From positions 113,973 to 177,972 of the forward strand of contig NZ_JBHYDM010000010.1 in the NCBI RefSeq assembly GCF_051860665.1: a stretch of DNA of 64,000 bases, read 5' to 3'. Made by a program: the position numbers and the translations under genes. The DNA is from Falsiroseomonas sp051860665 (GTDB lineage Bacteria > Pseudomonadota > Alphaproteobacteria > Acetobacterales > Acetobacteraceae). Numbering within the stretch: the first letter of the stretch is position 1; the number at the start of each line of letters is the position of its first letter. Below the pieces are notes generated by a model that had not been told where the DNA came from, did no database searches, and saw only the letters and a program-made list of their open reading frames with translations. Shown here piece after piece: positions 41,548 to 50,516 of this stretch.

Positions 41548-43617
41548 CTACCGGCAGCGCGGCATGTCGTTCGGCACGCGCGGCCGGCCCCGCGGCACGA
41601 TGTTCAGGAGGGGGTCCCGCCGATAATCCGCGACGCCTGTAAAGGGCGCGCCGGCCTGGGAGAGCCAGTCATAGGCCGCGCGCGCCGCGCCCGATCCGCT
41701 GGCATCGATCACCGCGGCCAGGGATTGCAGCGCGAGCTGCGCGTAGTCGCCCTCCGTCTTGCTCCAGCCATTGCCGTTGGACAGCGAGGCGGCGCGCGTT
41801 GCCGCGCCGATCTGCCGCCAGCTGCGCAGCGGATTGCGCGCATCGGCATCAGCCTGCATCGCCAGCAGATAGGCGGCGCCGTCATGCGGCGGAAAACCCT
41901 GCGGCCCCATCAGGAAACGTCCGGCGAGGAAATTCGTCATCCAGTCGAGCACCGCCTGCGCATCCGCATTGCCGCGCCGCGCGGCGGCGGCGGCGATGGC
42001 GGCGAAATAATCCTGCTGCCAGGGTGGCAGCAGGCCCGGGCTGCCGTATTCGCCGGGGATCCAGCCCTGCGCCTCGCCCTGCGCGCGGGTCCAGCGCGGC
42101 AGTTGCTGGCGGATCCAGCCCCAGTTCGCCGCCGCCACCTCCCGCAGCCAGTCCGCATTCGGCTCCGCTTCCGGGCTGGCCCAGGCGGCATTGTCGAGCT
42201 GGCGCAGGGACCAGGCGGCGCCGCGCACCTGGTTGTCGCGCACCACATTCACCCCCTCCGCCAGGCCGGGCTGGCCGGCGGTGCCGCGGGCGCGCGGCCA
42301 CTGGCCCAGCACGCACCAGCAGGCCTGGGCCTGCACCTCATCCAGGAAGGCGCGGCGGCCGGTCAGCAGCCAAGGCAGGGTTGCCAGGTCGGGCTGGTGC
42401 GAGGAAGCCAGGCTCCAGCCGGTATCCTGCGCGATCGGCTGGGCCAGCCCGCCGGGCGCGGCGCCGCCGCGGCCATCGGTCCAGAGCTCCGGCCAGCGCC
42501 GGGTGTCCATCCAGCGCCCGGCCTCGGTATCCCAGAAGTGCCAGGGGATGCTGCCCGCGGCCTCCGCCTGGCCGATGGCGAAGGCGGCGGCGCGCGGGTC
42601 GCCGGTCTGCAGCCAGGCAGCCTGCGGCATGGTCATGGGCCCGATATCGGCGCGCCCGCCGGTGCGGCCCATCTGCTGCGTGACGAAGCGCGGGCCGAGC
42701 GCAGATGCCCACGCCGCCTCCCGCGCCCGCTGGCCCATGGACTCCAGCAGCCGCGCCTCGACGCCCGTCGAAAGATCGTAGCGCGGCGTGGCGCCGGCCT
42801 CCGCCAGATAGGTCGCATCGGGCCGCACGAAGGCGGGCGTGGGGCCGCTGCGCAGCAGGCGGCCCCAACCGGTGTAGTGGTGGTGGCGCGCCAGTTCCGC
42901 CACCAGCGCCTCCCGCCCCTCCAGCAGCAGGCGCGCGGTATAGGCGAGGGCACCGCCGCCGGGACGCATGGCGCCGTCATTGCGCAGCCAGAGGTCGATG
43001 GCGATCGCGCCATCCGCCGTCAGCGTGAGGTCCGCCACCACGCGCAGCGAGGTCACGCGGCCGACCAGCATCGGTTGCATGATGCGCGCCTGCACGGCCA
43101 GCGGGCCGGCCTGCCAGAGTGCGGCCGGCTCTCGCAGCGCCTGGCGCAGCCCGGCCATCAAATCCAGTCGCTGGTCGGCCAGATGCAGGATGGCGCTGCG
43201 CCGGGACAGGTCCGGCGCGAAGGGCGCAGCGGCGACGGCCGGGCCGCGGTGCAGCACCACGCCGGCTTGCTCGCCTGCGGCCAGGGCAGGCGCGGCCAGC
43301 GCCAGCAGCGCGAAGCGGGCGGAGCCATCGACATGCCGCACCTTCACATCCGCCTGCAGCGGCACCGCCTTGCCGTCCGCCAGCCGTGCCGCAAGCCCGG
43401 CGCCCCGTGGCAGGTCGCCCTGTGCAAAGACCTGGCCGAAGGTGACGACGCGCCCGGCCGGCGCGCCGCGGCCTTCCAGCACCAGGCCGAGGATATCGCC
43501 CTGCTGCGACAGGCAGGGCATCGGCAGGCTGCGCACCACGCCGGCCTGCGCCAGGACGGCGGAGGGCGCCAGGGCGGCGACCCCGAGCCCGCCCAGGCCG
43601 CGCCGCGTCAGCCGCAT
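41548..43617 (-). CDS. Tat-exported RIFT-barrel/alpha-barrel protein (paralogue of the 1025-residue protein)
   Basis: 689 residues. The N-terminus MRLTRRGLGGLGVAALAPSA with a VLAQA cleavage site is a good twin-arginine signal. The mature part is colinear with residues 1-655 of the 20675-23752 product: TFGQVFAQGDLP, ADVKVRHVDGSARFALL, TGGRADIGPMTMPQAAWL, IPWHFWDTEAGRWMDT, NQVRGAAWSLRQL, LPPWQQDYFAA and EGDYAQLALQSLAAV. The CBM-like repeats are missing. A periplasmic or extracellular glycan-active enzyme, perhaps a lyase or hydrolase acting on the exopolysaccharide, is inferred from the RIFT-barrel-like start and from context; I cannot name catalytic residues. Its start overlaps the stop of the upstream glycosyltransferase by 10 bases, tying it to the exosortase locus arm. 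Confidence 0.75.
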   Translation of the reverse strand: MRLTRRGLGGLGVAALAPSAVLAQAGVVRSLPMPCLSQQGDILGLVLEGRGAPAGRVVTFGQVFAQGDLPRGAGLAARLADGKAVPLQADVKVRHVDGSARFALLALAAPALAAGEQAGVVLHRGPAVAAAPFAPDLSRRSAILHLADQRLDLMAGLRQALREPAALWQAGPLAVQARIMQPMLVGRVTSLRVVADLTLTADGAIAIDLWLRNDGAMRPGGGALAYTARLLLEGREALVAELARHHHYTGWGRLLRSGPTPAFVRPDATYLAEAGATPRYDLSTGVEARLLESMGQRAREAAWASALGPRFVTQQMGRTGGRADIGPMTMPQAAWLQTGDPRAAAFAIGQAEAAGSIPWHFWDTEAGRWMDTRRWPELWTDGRGGAAPGGLAQPIAQDTGWSLASSHQPDLATLPWLLTGRRAFLDEVQAQACWCVLGQWPRARGTAGQPGLAEGVNVVRDNQVRGAAWSLRQLDNAAWASPEAEPNADWLREVAAANWGWIRQQLPRWTRAQGEAQGWIPGEYGSPGLLPPWQQDYFAAIAAAAARRGNADAQAVLDWMTNFLAGRFLMGPQGFPPHDGAAYLLAMQADADARNPLRSWRQIGAATRAASLSNGNGWSKTEGDYAQLALQSLAAVIDASGSGAARAAYDWLSQAGAPFTGVADYRRDPLLNIVPRGRPRVPNDMPRCR

Positions 43618-44873
43618 GCCAGCACCTCGCGGAAAACCGCGAGCTGGCCGGCCGTGGTCTCCTCCCAGCCGAAGCCTTCGGCATAGGCGCGCGTCGCGGC
43701 GCGATCGATGCGCAGGCCGAGCAGCCGTCGGGTGGCGGCCGCGATCGCCTCCGGCGTCGTCTCCTCCATCACCAGGCCGGCGGCGGGGCTGCGCACGGCC
43801 TCCCTGCTGCCCCAGGCGGGGCTGGCGACCACGGGCGTGCCGCAGGCCATGGATTCCAGCAGCACATTCGCCCAGCCCTCCCGCGCCGAGGCCAGCACCA
43901 GCGCATCCGCGGCGCTGTAGTAGCGCGGCAGATCGGCATGCGGCTGCGCGCCCAGCAGATGCACGCGGTCGGCGACGCCCAGGCGCCGCGCCAGCGCCAG
44001 CAGCGCGTCGCGCTCCGGCCCCTCGCCCAGCACCATCAGCGCATGACCGGGCAGCAGCGGCAGGGCGCGGATCACCAGGTCGTGCCCCTTGCGCGGGATC
44101 AGGTGGCCGACCGAGGCCAGCAGCGGCCCGTCGCCGAGGCCCAGCGCCGCCCGCATCGCCATGCGGTCGCCGGTGGGCCGGAAGGCTGCGAGGTCGACGC
44201 CATTGCGCAGCACCGTCACCTTGCCGGCCGGCGCGCCAAGCGCCACCAGCCCGTCCTTCAGCCCGACGCTGACGGCGATCAGCGCCGCGGCACGCTGGAT
44301 CGCCTGCTGGATCATCCGCCGCGGCAGACGGTAATCTGGCAGCTGCGAGATGTCCGAACCGCGCGCGGTGATCACCACCGGCAGGCCGAATTCGCGGCCG
44401 AGGCGAATGGCGGCGACGCCATCGGGATAGGCGTAATGCGCATCGATGGCATCGAAGCGGTGGCCGGCCGCGATCAGCCGCGCCAGCGCGCCGCGCGCCG
44501 CCGCATGCAGCGCCGCCGGGCCGGTGAACATGCCGAGGCCGGGCAGCGCGGCGAAGCGCGGGTGATGCACCGCGATCCCATGCCGGCTTTCCTGCGCCGC
44601 GATGCCGGCATAGCGCGACCAGGCCTGCACCCGCGGCCCGCCGAAGGGCAGGTTGCCGAAGGGAAACCAGGGCACCGGCGCCAGCACGGTGCTGGTGGCC
44701 TCACCGCCTGCGACCAGGTGGCGCAGGCGGTTTTCCACGAAGACGCCATGATGCGGCTGCGCCGCGTTGGGGTAGAGCGTGCTGAAGGTCAGCAGCCGCA
44801 GCGCGCCAGCGGGCCGGCGCGGGGCCTGGGCGCGCGGCGCGGGGCGCTCCAGCAAGGTCTGGATCGGGGGCAT
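43608..44873 (-). CDS. GT4-family glycosyltransferase of the exosortase locus
   Basis: 421-residue GT-B glycosyltransferase. After a 30-residue Pro/Arg-rich start comes LLTFSTLYPNAAQPHHGVFVENRLRHL, an opening typical of glycosyltransferases in exosortase-A loci. It is followed by VVITARGSDISQLPDY, VLRNGVDLAAFRP, VGHLIPRKGHDLVIRAL and the donor block ASAREGWANVLLESMACGTPVVA. The ATG at 44873 lies in TGATG and overlaps the end region of a small upstream frame. It is the last conserved gene of the minus arm before the Tat-type protein, which overlaps its 3' end by 10 bases. It is expected to extend the polysaccharide unit in the cytoplasm. Confidence 0.88.
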   Translation of the reverse strand: MPPIQTLLERPAPRAQAPRRPAGALRLLTFSTLYPNAAQPHHGVFVENRLRHLVAGGEATSTVLAPVPWFPFGNLPFGGPRVQAWSRYAGIAAQESRHGIAVHHPRFAALPGLGMFTGPAALHAAARGALARLIAAGHRFDAIDAHYAYPDGVAAIRLGREFGLPVVITARGSDISQLPDYRLPRRMIQQAIQRAAALIAVSVGLKDGLVALGAPAGKVTVLRNGVDLAAFRPTGDRMAMRAALGLGDGPLLASVGHLIPRKGHDLVIRALPLLPGHALMVLGEGPERDALLALARRLGVADRVHLLGAQPHADLPRYYSAADALVLASAREGWANVLLESMACGTPVVASPAWGSREAVRSPAAGLVMEETTPEAIAAATRRLLGLRIDRAATRAYAEGFGWEETTAGQLAVFREVLACG

Positions 44874-45000
44874 CAGCTTGCGCCTCCTCGCGCATGTCGA
44901 AGGGCCACCAGGCGCCGGTGCTTCCCGGCTTCTGTCGCGCCGACCAGACACAGAGCCAGGCGACGCCGAGCAGGGTGGAAAGGAAATACAGGCCATCCAT
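44701..45000 (-). CDS. Small membrane protein of the exosortase locus, possibly frameshifted at its end
   Basis: The frame starts MDGLYFLSTLLGVAWLCVW, one clear membrane span, then a short tail with GAWWPFDMREEAQA. In this frame it then continues 56 codons into the conserved body of the glycosyltransferase gene, giving Arg/Ala-rich sequence with no sign of selection. A TGA in another frame, overlapping the glycosyltransferase ATG (TGATG), sits just after EEAQA and would end the protein naturally at about 43 residues. So either the stop was displaced by a one- or two-base change, or the two genes really overlap by 173 bases. Function unknown; tiny membrane proteins at this place are familiar from exosortase loci. 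Confidence 0.5.
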   Translation of the reverse strand: MDGLYFLSTLLGVAWLCVWSARQKPGSTGAWWPFDMREEAQADAPDPDLAGAPRAARPGPAPARWRAAAADLQHALPQRGAAASWRLRGKPPAPPGRRR

Positions 45001-45024
45001 GCGGCGGTTCCTTGGCGCTCGGGC

Positions 45025-46335
45025 TCATGCGGTGCGCCAGCCCCTGGGGCGCCATCCCTGGGCGGCGGCCCGCTGCGATACGGGCTCCGGCGCCGCCGCC
45101 AGGGCGCGGCGCACCAGCACATGCGCGGCGCCGATCACCACCAGCAGGGTCCAGAGGAAGTCCCAGTAGCTGAGCGACAGGAAGGTGCCGGCCACCAGAT
45201 AGGCGACGAGCGAAACCTGCGACATGCGCCCCAGGTCATGCGCCCAGCGCAGCTCCGCGTGTCCGTGCGCCAGCCGCACCATGCGCTGCGCGTAGATGGC
45301 GCCGGTGACGATCAGCGCCAGCCAGATGAAGGCCGCGGGAAAACCCTGCTCGCCCAGCAGTTCGAACCAGATGCTGTGCACGGCGCGCGCCGGCCCATCC
45401 GGCTGCACGGTATCCACCACGGCCTGATTGTAGGGGCCGGTGAAGCCGGTGCCGGTCAGCGGATTGCGCAGCGCCAGCTGCCAGGAGATCTTCCACAGCT
45501 CCAGCCGGCCCATGGCGGAGCCGTCCTCCTGATAGGTGCCGATGGTCTCCATCCGCTCCATCCACTGCGGCGGCATGAAGGTGATGCCGCCGGCCAGCGC
45601 GACGGCGAGCACCGCGGCCGAGATCAGCTTGCGCTGGCTGCGCCACCACAGCGTCACGGCCACCGCCGCCAGGCCGAGCAGGGCGCCGCGCGAATAGCTG
45701 GCGATCAAGGCCAGCAGCGTCAGCGCCATGGCGGCGGCCAGGCCGAAGCGGATGAGGGCGTGGCGCGATTGCAGCCGCAGGTAGTTCATCAGCGGCGTGG
45801 CGACGAGCATGGCCGCGGCCAGGTGGTTGTTGTCGTGGATCATGGTCTGGGGCGGACCCCAGACGCGGTAATTGCCGCCGGTCACCAGGGAGAAGATGCC
45901 GCCGCGCACCCCGAAGTGGCCGATCGAGATCACCATCACCCAGATCAGCGCATGGATGCGCCAGCGATCGGTCAGCAGCGCGCCGGTCAGCAGCAGGCCG
46001 AGCAGCACCTTGCTGACGGCGCTGTACTTCTGCCAGACCTGCGCCGGATCCCCCGCCGCGACCAGCGTGGTCAGGGTGATGCAGGCGAGGAAGGCCACCA
46101 GCAGCGCGGTGATGGCATTCAGCGGCGGCCGCTTCGGCTCCTGCGCCAGCACGCAGCCCAGCAGCGTCGCGGCGAAGACCGCTGCGGCCCAGGGCTGTTC
46201 CATGGCGAAGCCATAGACCAGCCGGTGCGGATTCATGAAGGAGATCCAGCACCACAGCAGCACGCCGACGAAGGGGCGGAAGACCGCGATCGGCAGCAGG
46301 CCGGCCATGGTCAGCAGGAAGACGGCATCGCGCAT
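45025..46335 (-). CDS. O-antigen ligase/polymerase-like membrane protein, exosortase-A associated
   Basis: 436-residue polytopic membrane protein of the Wzy/WaaL type. The N-terminus MRDAVFLLTMAGLLPIAVF followed by GVLLWCWISFMNPHRLVYGF is characteristic of the putative O-glycosylation ligases of exosortase-A loci. About ten hydrophobic helices follow, with the large periplasmic loop near residues 270-330 containing NPLTGTGFTGPYNQAVVD and AVHSIWFELLGEQGF, where ligases keep essential Arg/His residues. It should polymerise the flipped unit or transfer glycan to acceptor protein. The stop of the TPR gene prsT lies 9 bases upstream of its ATG, within one minus-strand operon. Confidence 0.87.
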   Translation of the reverse strand: MRDAVFLLTMAGLLPIAVFRPFVGVLLWCWISFMNPHRLVYGFAMEQPWAAAVFAATLLGCVLAQEPKRPPLNAITALLVAFLACITLTTLVAAGDPAQVWQKYSAVSKVLLGLLLTGALLTDRWRIHALIWVMVISIGHFGVRGGIFSLVTGGNYRVWGPPQTMIHDNNHLAAAMLVATPLMNYLRLQSRHALIRFGLAAAMALTLLALIASYSRGALLGLAAVAVTLWWRSQRKLISAAVLAVALAGGITFMPPQWMERMETIGTYQEDGSAMGRLELWKISWQLALRNPLTGTGFTGPYNQAVVDTVQPDGPARAVHSIWFELLGEQGFPAAFIWLALIVTGAIYAQRMVRLAHGHAELRWAHDLGRMSQVSLVAYLVAGTFLSLSYWDFLWTLLVVIGAAHVLVRRALAAAPEPVSQRAAAQGWRPRGWRTA

Positions 46336-46344
46336 CGCGGCGTG

Positions 46345-49110
46345 TCAGTTCGCCAGCGTGGCACGAAGCCGCTCGGCCGCCGCGCGTTCCGGGAAGGCGG
46401 TGGCGGCGGCGAGCACCGGCGCCAGCACGCGGCGCGCGCCTTCCGCATCGCCCACCTGGTGCAGCGCATGGGCCAGGTGGTAGCCGGCGCCGAGCTGCCC
46501 ACCCGCGGCGACCGCCTGGCGCAGCAGCATCACCGCGAGCCTCGGCTCGCCGCTGCGCGCCAGGATCCAGCCGAGCGTATCCGCGGTCTCGGCATTGGGC
46601 AGCAGGTAGTAGGCGCGCTCCGCGAAGCCGCGCGCCTCCGCCAGCCGTGCCTCATCCTGTTCGCCCAGAACCCAGGCCAGGTTGTTCAGCGCCAGCGCAT
46701 TCTCGGGCTGTGCCGCGACCACGCGGCGCAGTCGCGCTTCCGCCGGCGCCTGGCGGCCGGCCATCAGCTCCAGCTGCGCCAGGGCGGATTGCGCGGCCGG
46801 ATCCTCCGGATGGCGCGCGACCCATTCCTCCAGCACGCGGCTGGCCTCCGGCATGCGGCCCGCGGCGCGCCAGGCGGCGGCCTCGCGCAGCGCCAGCGTC
46901 GCGCTCGGCACGGCAGCCTGCGCCGCCGCATAGGCCTCCGCGGCCGCCACATGGCGCTGCAGGCCCATCAGCACGTCGCCGGGCAGGGCAGGGGCCTGCG
47001 GGCCGGCCTGCGGCTGGCGTGCCATGCGCGCGGCTTCCGCCAGCGCCGCCTCCGGCCCGCCCGTCTCCCGGATCATGCCGAGCAGCGCCTGTTGCAGCAC
47101 CGGCTCGCCCGGGCTGGCGCGCAGCCCCTCGCGCAACAGGGCCTCGGCCCCGCGCGCATCGCCGGCGCGCCGCTGCAGCAGGGCGCGCTGGCGGCGCGCG
47201 GGGAGGGAGGCCGGGTCCTCCGCCATCGCCTCCGCCGCCGCGGTCTCCGCCGCCTCGAACTGGCCGGCGGCGGCATGCAGCTCGGACCGCGCAAGCGGCA
47301 GCGCCGCGCCGCGCTGGTTGCGCAGCGGCGGCGTATCCAGAACCGCGAACGCGCCCGAAAAGTCGCGCCGCTGCAGCAGCAGATTGGCGCGCGTCAGGGC
47401 CAGCGGCGCGGCGGCGGGATGCGCGGCCTGGGCGACAGCCAGCGCCGCTTCCGCCGCTTCCGCCACCGGGCCCTGTCGCTGCGCCAGCGCGGCCAGGCGC
47501 GCCGCGGCCTCGGCATTGCCGGGTGCCGCCTGCAGCACGGCGCCCAGCAGCGGCACCGCCTCCGCCGCCGCATCCTGCAGCACCAGCACCCGCGCCAGGC
47601 CGAGCCGGGCCGGCGCGCTATCCGCGCGGCGGGCCAGCACGCCCTCGAAGGCGGCGCGGGCGCCATCCAGGTCGAGGCGCACCAGGCGCAGCGTGCCGAC
47701 CAGCACGCCCGCCATCTCGCCGTGTCGTGCCGCCTCATCCAGCTGCGCGAGCTCCGCCGCAGCAGCATCGAGGTCCCCGCGCGCCAGCGCCGCGGCGGCC
47801 AGCATCTCCCGCGCCCCAGGCTGCGGTGGGCCAAGGTCCAGCGCGCTTTCCGCCGCACCCTGCGCGCCCCGCGCATCGCCGGCCGCCATGCGCGCCACGG
47901 CCAGGCGGGTCAGCAGCGCCGCATCCCCCGGCGCGATCCGCGCCGCTTCCTCCAGCGCCTGCACCGCGCGGCGCGGCTGGCCGATGGCGGTCTGCGCGCG
48001 GGCCAGCAGGTCATACAGCTCCGCATCGCGGGGCCGGTTCTGGGTCGCGCGGGTCAGCACCGCCACGGCCTCGCGGTGCCGACCATCGGCCATGGCCATG
48101 CCGGCCAGCAGCCGCGCGCCGCGCGGATCATCTGGCCAGCGCGCCACGTGGCGCCGCGCCGCATCCTCCGCCTGCGCCCGCTGGCCCAGCCCGCCTTTGG
48201 CCAGCGCCAGCAGCAGGAAGCCGTCCGGGAAATTCGCCAGCTGCGCGGAGATGCGCTGCAGGGTGGCATCCGCCGGTGCCCAGTTGCGCTGGCTGACGAA
48301 TTGCATGGCGCGCAGATACAGCGCCGTGGCGTGGTTCGGCGTGATGGCGAGGACGGCGTCGAGATCCGCCGCCGCCGCCGCCGCATCGCCGCTGCGCAGC
48401 AGGGCATCGGCCCGGCGCAGCCGCGCCGGCACGTCGGCGGGTGCGCGTGCGATCACCCGCCCGAAGCTGGCGATGGCGCCGGCGCGGTCGCCGCGGTCCA
48501 TCTGCAGCGAACCCTTGCGCAACCAGGCCTCGTCAGCCTCGGGATGCGTCTCCAGCAGCCGGTCCACCCGCGCCTCCGCCGCCGCGCGGTCGCCTTCCGC
48601 CACGGCCAGCGCGACGGCGGCGAGGCTGGTCTCCAGCGCCGCCGCATCCAGCCGCTCGGCCAGCGTCACGGAGCTGCGCGCTGCGGCCAGGTCGCCCAGG
48701 CTGAGCTGGGCCAGGGCGCGCCCGGTGGCCACCTGCGCCGCGACGGCGGGGGGGGACTGCACCTCCGGGAAATCGGCCAGCAGGTCGCGCGCCCGGCCCT
48801 GCACCAGGTAGCTGCGCAGCAGCAAGGCGGTGGCGGCCGCGGGGTCGTGGCCGCGTTCGAGTGCGGCGCGCGCTTCCCGCTGCGCCGTCTCGGCATCGCC
48901 CAGCAGCAGGCTGGCCTCCGCCAGGCCCATGCGCATCGCGCCATTCTCGGGCTGCTCGCGCACCGCATTGCGCCATTCGATCTGTGCCGCGCGCAGCTCG
49001 CCGCGGGCGGTGGCGGTGCGTGCGCGATCCTGCGCATCGGCGAAGGCCGGCACGCTGGCCGCCATCAGCGCGGCCAGGGTCAGCGCGGGAAGGCTGTGGA
49101 ATCGGGCCAT
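46345..49110 (-). CDS. prsT: TPR-repeat protein PrsT of the exosortase-A system
   Basis: 921-residue protein with a Sec signal (SLPALTLAALMAASVPAFA) and then almost continuous tetratricopeptide-like helical repeats, Ala/Leu/Arg-rich, such as AQIEWRNAVREQPENGAMRMGLAEASLLLGDAETA-type units to the C-terminus. Size, repeats and position directly downstream of the response regulator gene match PrsT, the periplasmic TPR scaffold encoded with PrsK/PrsR in exosortase-A loci. The gene starts 11 bases after the prsR stop. A G8 run in the 5' third is within coding sequence. It likely organises the export or assembly complex; no enzymatic function is expected. Confidence 0.88.
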   Translation of the reverse strand: MARFHSLPALTLAALMAASVPAFADAQDRARTATARGELRAAQIEWRNAVREQPENGAMRMGLAEASLLLGDAETAQREARAALERGHDPAAATALLLRSYLVQGRARDLLADFPEVQSPPAVAAQVATGRALAQLSLGDLAAARSSVTLAERLDAAALETSLAAVALAVAEGDRAAAEARVDRLLETHPEADEAWLRKGSLQMDRGDRAGAIASFGRVIARAPADVPARLRRADALLRSGDAAAAAADLDAVLAITPNHATALYLRAMQFVSQRNWAPADATLQRISAQLANFPDGFLLLALAKGGLGQRAQAEDAARRHVARWPDDPRGARLLAGMAMADGRHREAVAVLTRATQNRPRDAELYDLLARAQTAIGQPRRAVQALEEAARIAPGDAALLTRLAVARMAAGDARGAQGAAESALDLGPPQPGAREMLAAAALARGDLDAAAAELAQLDEAARHGEMAGVLVGTLRLVRLDLDGARAAFEGVLARRADSAPARLGLARVLVLQDAAAEAVPLLGAVLQAAPGNAEAAARLAALAQRQGPVAEAAEAALAVAQAAHPAAAPLALTRANLLLQRRDFSGAFAVLDTPPLRNQRGAALPLARSELHAAAGQFEAAETAAAEAMAEDPASLPARRQRALLQRRAGDARGAEALLREGLRASPGEPVLQQALLGMIRETGGPEAALAEAARMARQPQAGPQAPALPGDVLMGLQRHVAAAEAYAAAQAAVPSATLALREAAAWRAAGRMPEASRVLEEWVARHPEDPAAQSALAQLELMAGRQAPAEARLRRVVAAQPENALALNNLAWVLGEQDEARLAEARGFAERAYYLLPNAETADTLGWILARSGEPRLAVMLLRQAVAAGGQLGAGYHLAHALHQVGDAEGARRVLAPVLAAATAFPERAAAERLRATLAN

Positions 49111-49121
49111 GGGGGGTGCCT

Positions 49122-50516
49122 TCAGGAGGGAGTCTGGCAGGAGGTGGCGGGTTCCGCGCGCTGCGGCGAAAGCCCATGCGTCTCCAGCAGGTCGTAGAGC
49201 GTGGGCCGGCTGATCCCGAGCAGCCGCGCGGCGGCCGAGAGGCTGCCATTGCCGCGCGACAGGGCGCGGCCGATCATCTCCCGCTCCGCCCGCGCGCGGG
49301 CAGCGCGGAGGTCGAGATCCTCCGCCACTGCCGGTGATTCGGCCGCGGCGAGTTCGAGATCGCCGGCATTCACCAGCGGACCCTCCGCCATCAGCGCGGC
49401 GCGCTGGATGCGGTTGCCGAGCTCGCGCACATTGCCGGGCCAGGGATGCGCCGCGATGGCGGCCAGCGCGGTGTCGTCGAAGCCGCGCAGGCGGCGCTGC
49501 GCCTCCTGCCCATGGCGGGCCAGGAACCAGCGCGCCAGCAGCAGCGCATCGTCGCCGCGTTCGCGCAGCGGCGGCACGCGCAGCGTCAGCGCGTTCAGGC
49601 GGTAGAGCAGGTCCTGCCGGAAGCCGCCGGTCTCCGCCAGCTCCTCCAGCGGCTGGTTGGTGGCGGAGACGACGCGCACATCGACGCGGATCCGGGTGCG
49701 GCCGCCGATGCGCTCGATCACCTGGTCCTGCAGGAAGCGCAGCAGCTTCGCCTGCAGGGACATGGGCAGGTCGCCGATCTCATCCAGGAACAGCGTGCCG
49801 CCATTCGCCGCCTCGATCTGCCCGGTCACCTGCCGCACCGCGCCGGTGAAGGCGCCGCGCTCATGGCCGAACAGCTCGCTCTCCAGCAGCGTCTCGGGGA
49901 TCGCCGCGCAGTTCAGGGCAATGAAGGGTTTTGGCGCACGCGGGCCCTGGCTGTGCAGGGCGCGCGCCAGGGCTTCCTTGCCGGTGCCGCTTTCGCCCAG
50001 CAGCAGCACGGGGACGGAGACGGTGGCCAGCCGCTCGATGCTGCGGCAGAGCTTCAGCATGGAGTCATCGGCCGTGATGATGTCCGCGATCGGGCTCGGG
50101 CGCGGCGCGGCGGCCAGCCGCTGGTTCTCCTCCTCCAGGGCGCGGACATGCAGGGCGCGGCCGAGGATGGTGCGCAGCACGTCGAGATCGACCGGCTTCT
50201 CGCAGAAGTCGTAGGCACCGAGGCCGACCGCACGCAACATCGTCTCCCGCTGCCCCTGTCCGCTGGCGACGATCACGGGCAGGCCCGGCGCCAGGGCGCG
50301 GAGTGCGGCCAGTGTCGCAAAGCCTTCCGCGACGCCCTCGGCATCGGGCGGCAGGCCGAGGTCGAGCAGCACGGCGGCGGGCTGTTCGCGCTTCGCCATG
50401 GCCTCGGCCTGCCGGCGGTCGTTCGCGATGACGACGCGCCAGGCGGGAAAGGCCCAGCGGTATTGCGCGCAGAGGCCGGCATCATCCTCCACGATCAGCA
50501 GCTTCGGCTTGGTCAT
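49122..50516 (-). CDS. prsR: Sigma-54-dependent response regulator PrsR
   Basis: 464-residue NtrC-type activator: receiver domain with Asp52 in VLLDLGLPPD, AAA+ domain with Walker A GESGTGKE, the sigma-54-contacting GAFTGA loop at residues 221-226, DEIGDLP and the R-finger region, then a Fis-type helix-turn-helix (SLSAAARLLGISRPTLYDLL). In exosortase-A systems PrsR works with PrsK and RpoN to switch on polysaccharide and PEP-CTERM protein genes. The ATG at 50516 overlaps the prsK stop (ATGA). The only clear sigma-54 promoter I found in the window is at 28583-28598. Confidence 0.93.
   Translation of the reverse strand: MTKPKLLIVEDDAGLCAQYRWAFPAWRVVIANDRRQAEAMAKREQPAAVLLDLGLPPDAEGVAEGFATLAALRALAPGLPVIVASGQGQRETMLRAVGLGAYDFCEKPVDLDVLRTILGRALHVRALEEENQRLAAAPRPSPIADIITADDSMLKLCRSIERLATVSVPVLLLGESGTGKEALARALHSQGPRAPKPFIALNCAAIPETLLESELFGHERGAFTGAVRQVTGQIEAANGGTLFLDEIGDLPMSLQAKLLRFLQDQVIERIGGRTRIRVDVRVVSATNQPLEELAETGGFRQDLLYRLNALTLRVPPLRERGDDALLLARWFLARHGQEAQRRLRGFDDTALAAIAAHPWPGNVRELGNRIQRAALMAEGPLVNAGDLELAAAESPAVAEDLDLRAARARAEREMIGRALSRGNGSLSAAARLLGISRPTLYDLLETHGLSPQRAEPATSCQTPS

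Noticed and set aside
41548..43617. PEP-CTERM sorting signal on the two RIFT-barrel-like proteins
   Set aside because: Neither C-terminus has the PEP motif, hydrophobic helix and Arg cluster; one ends with Pro/Arg residues, the other with a binding module.
44779..49197. Open reading frame of 1472 codons on the plus strand, opposite prsT and the ligase gene
   Set aside because: Composition effect of very GC-rich DNA: sequence is Arg/Gln/His/Gly-rich without domains, while the minus strand has signal peptide, TPR repeats and operon-style overlaps.
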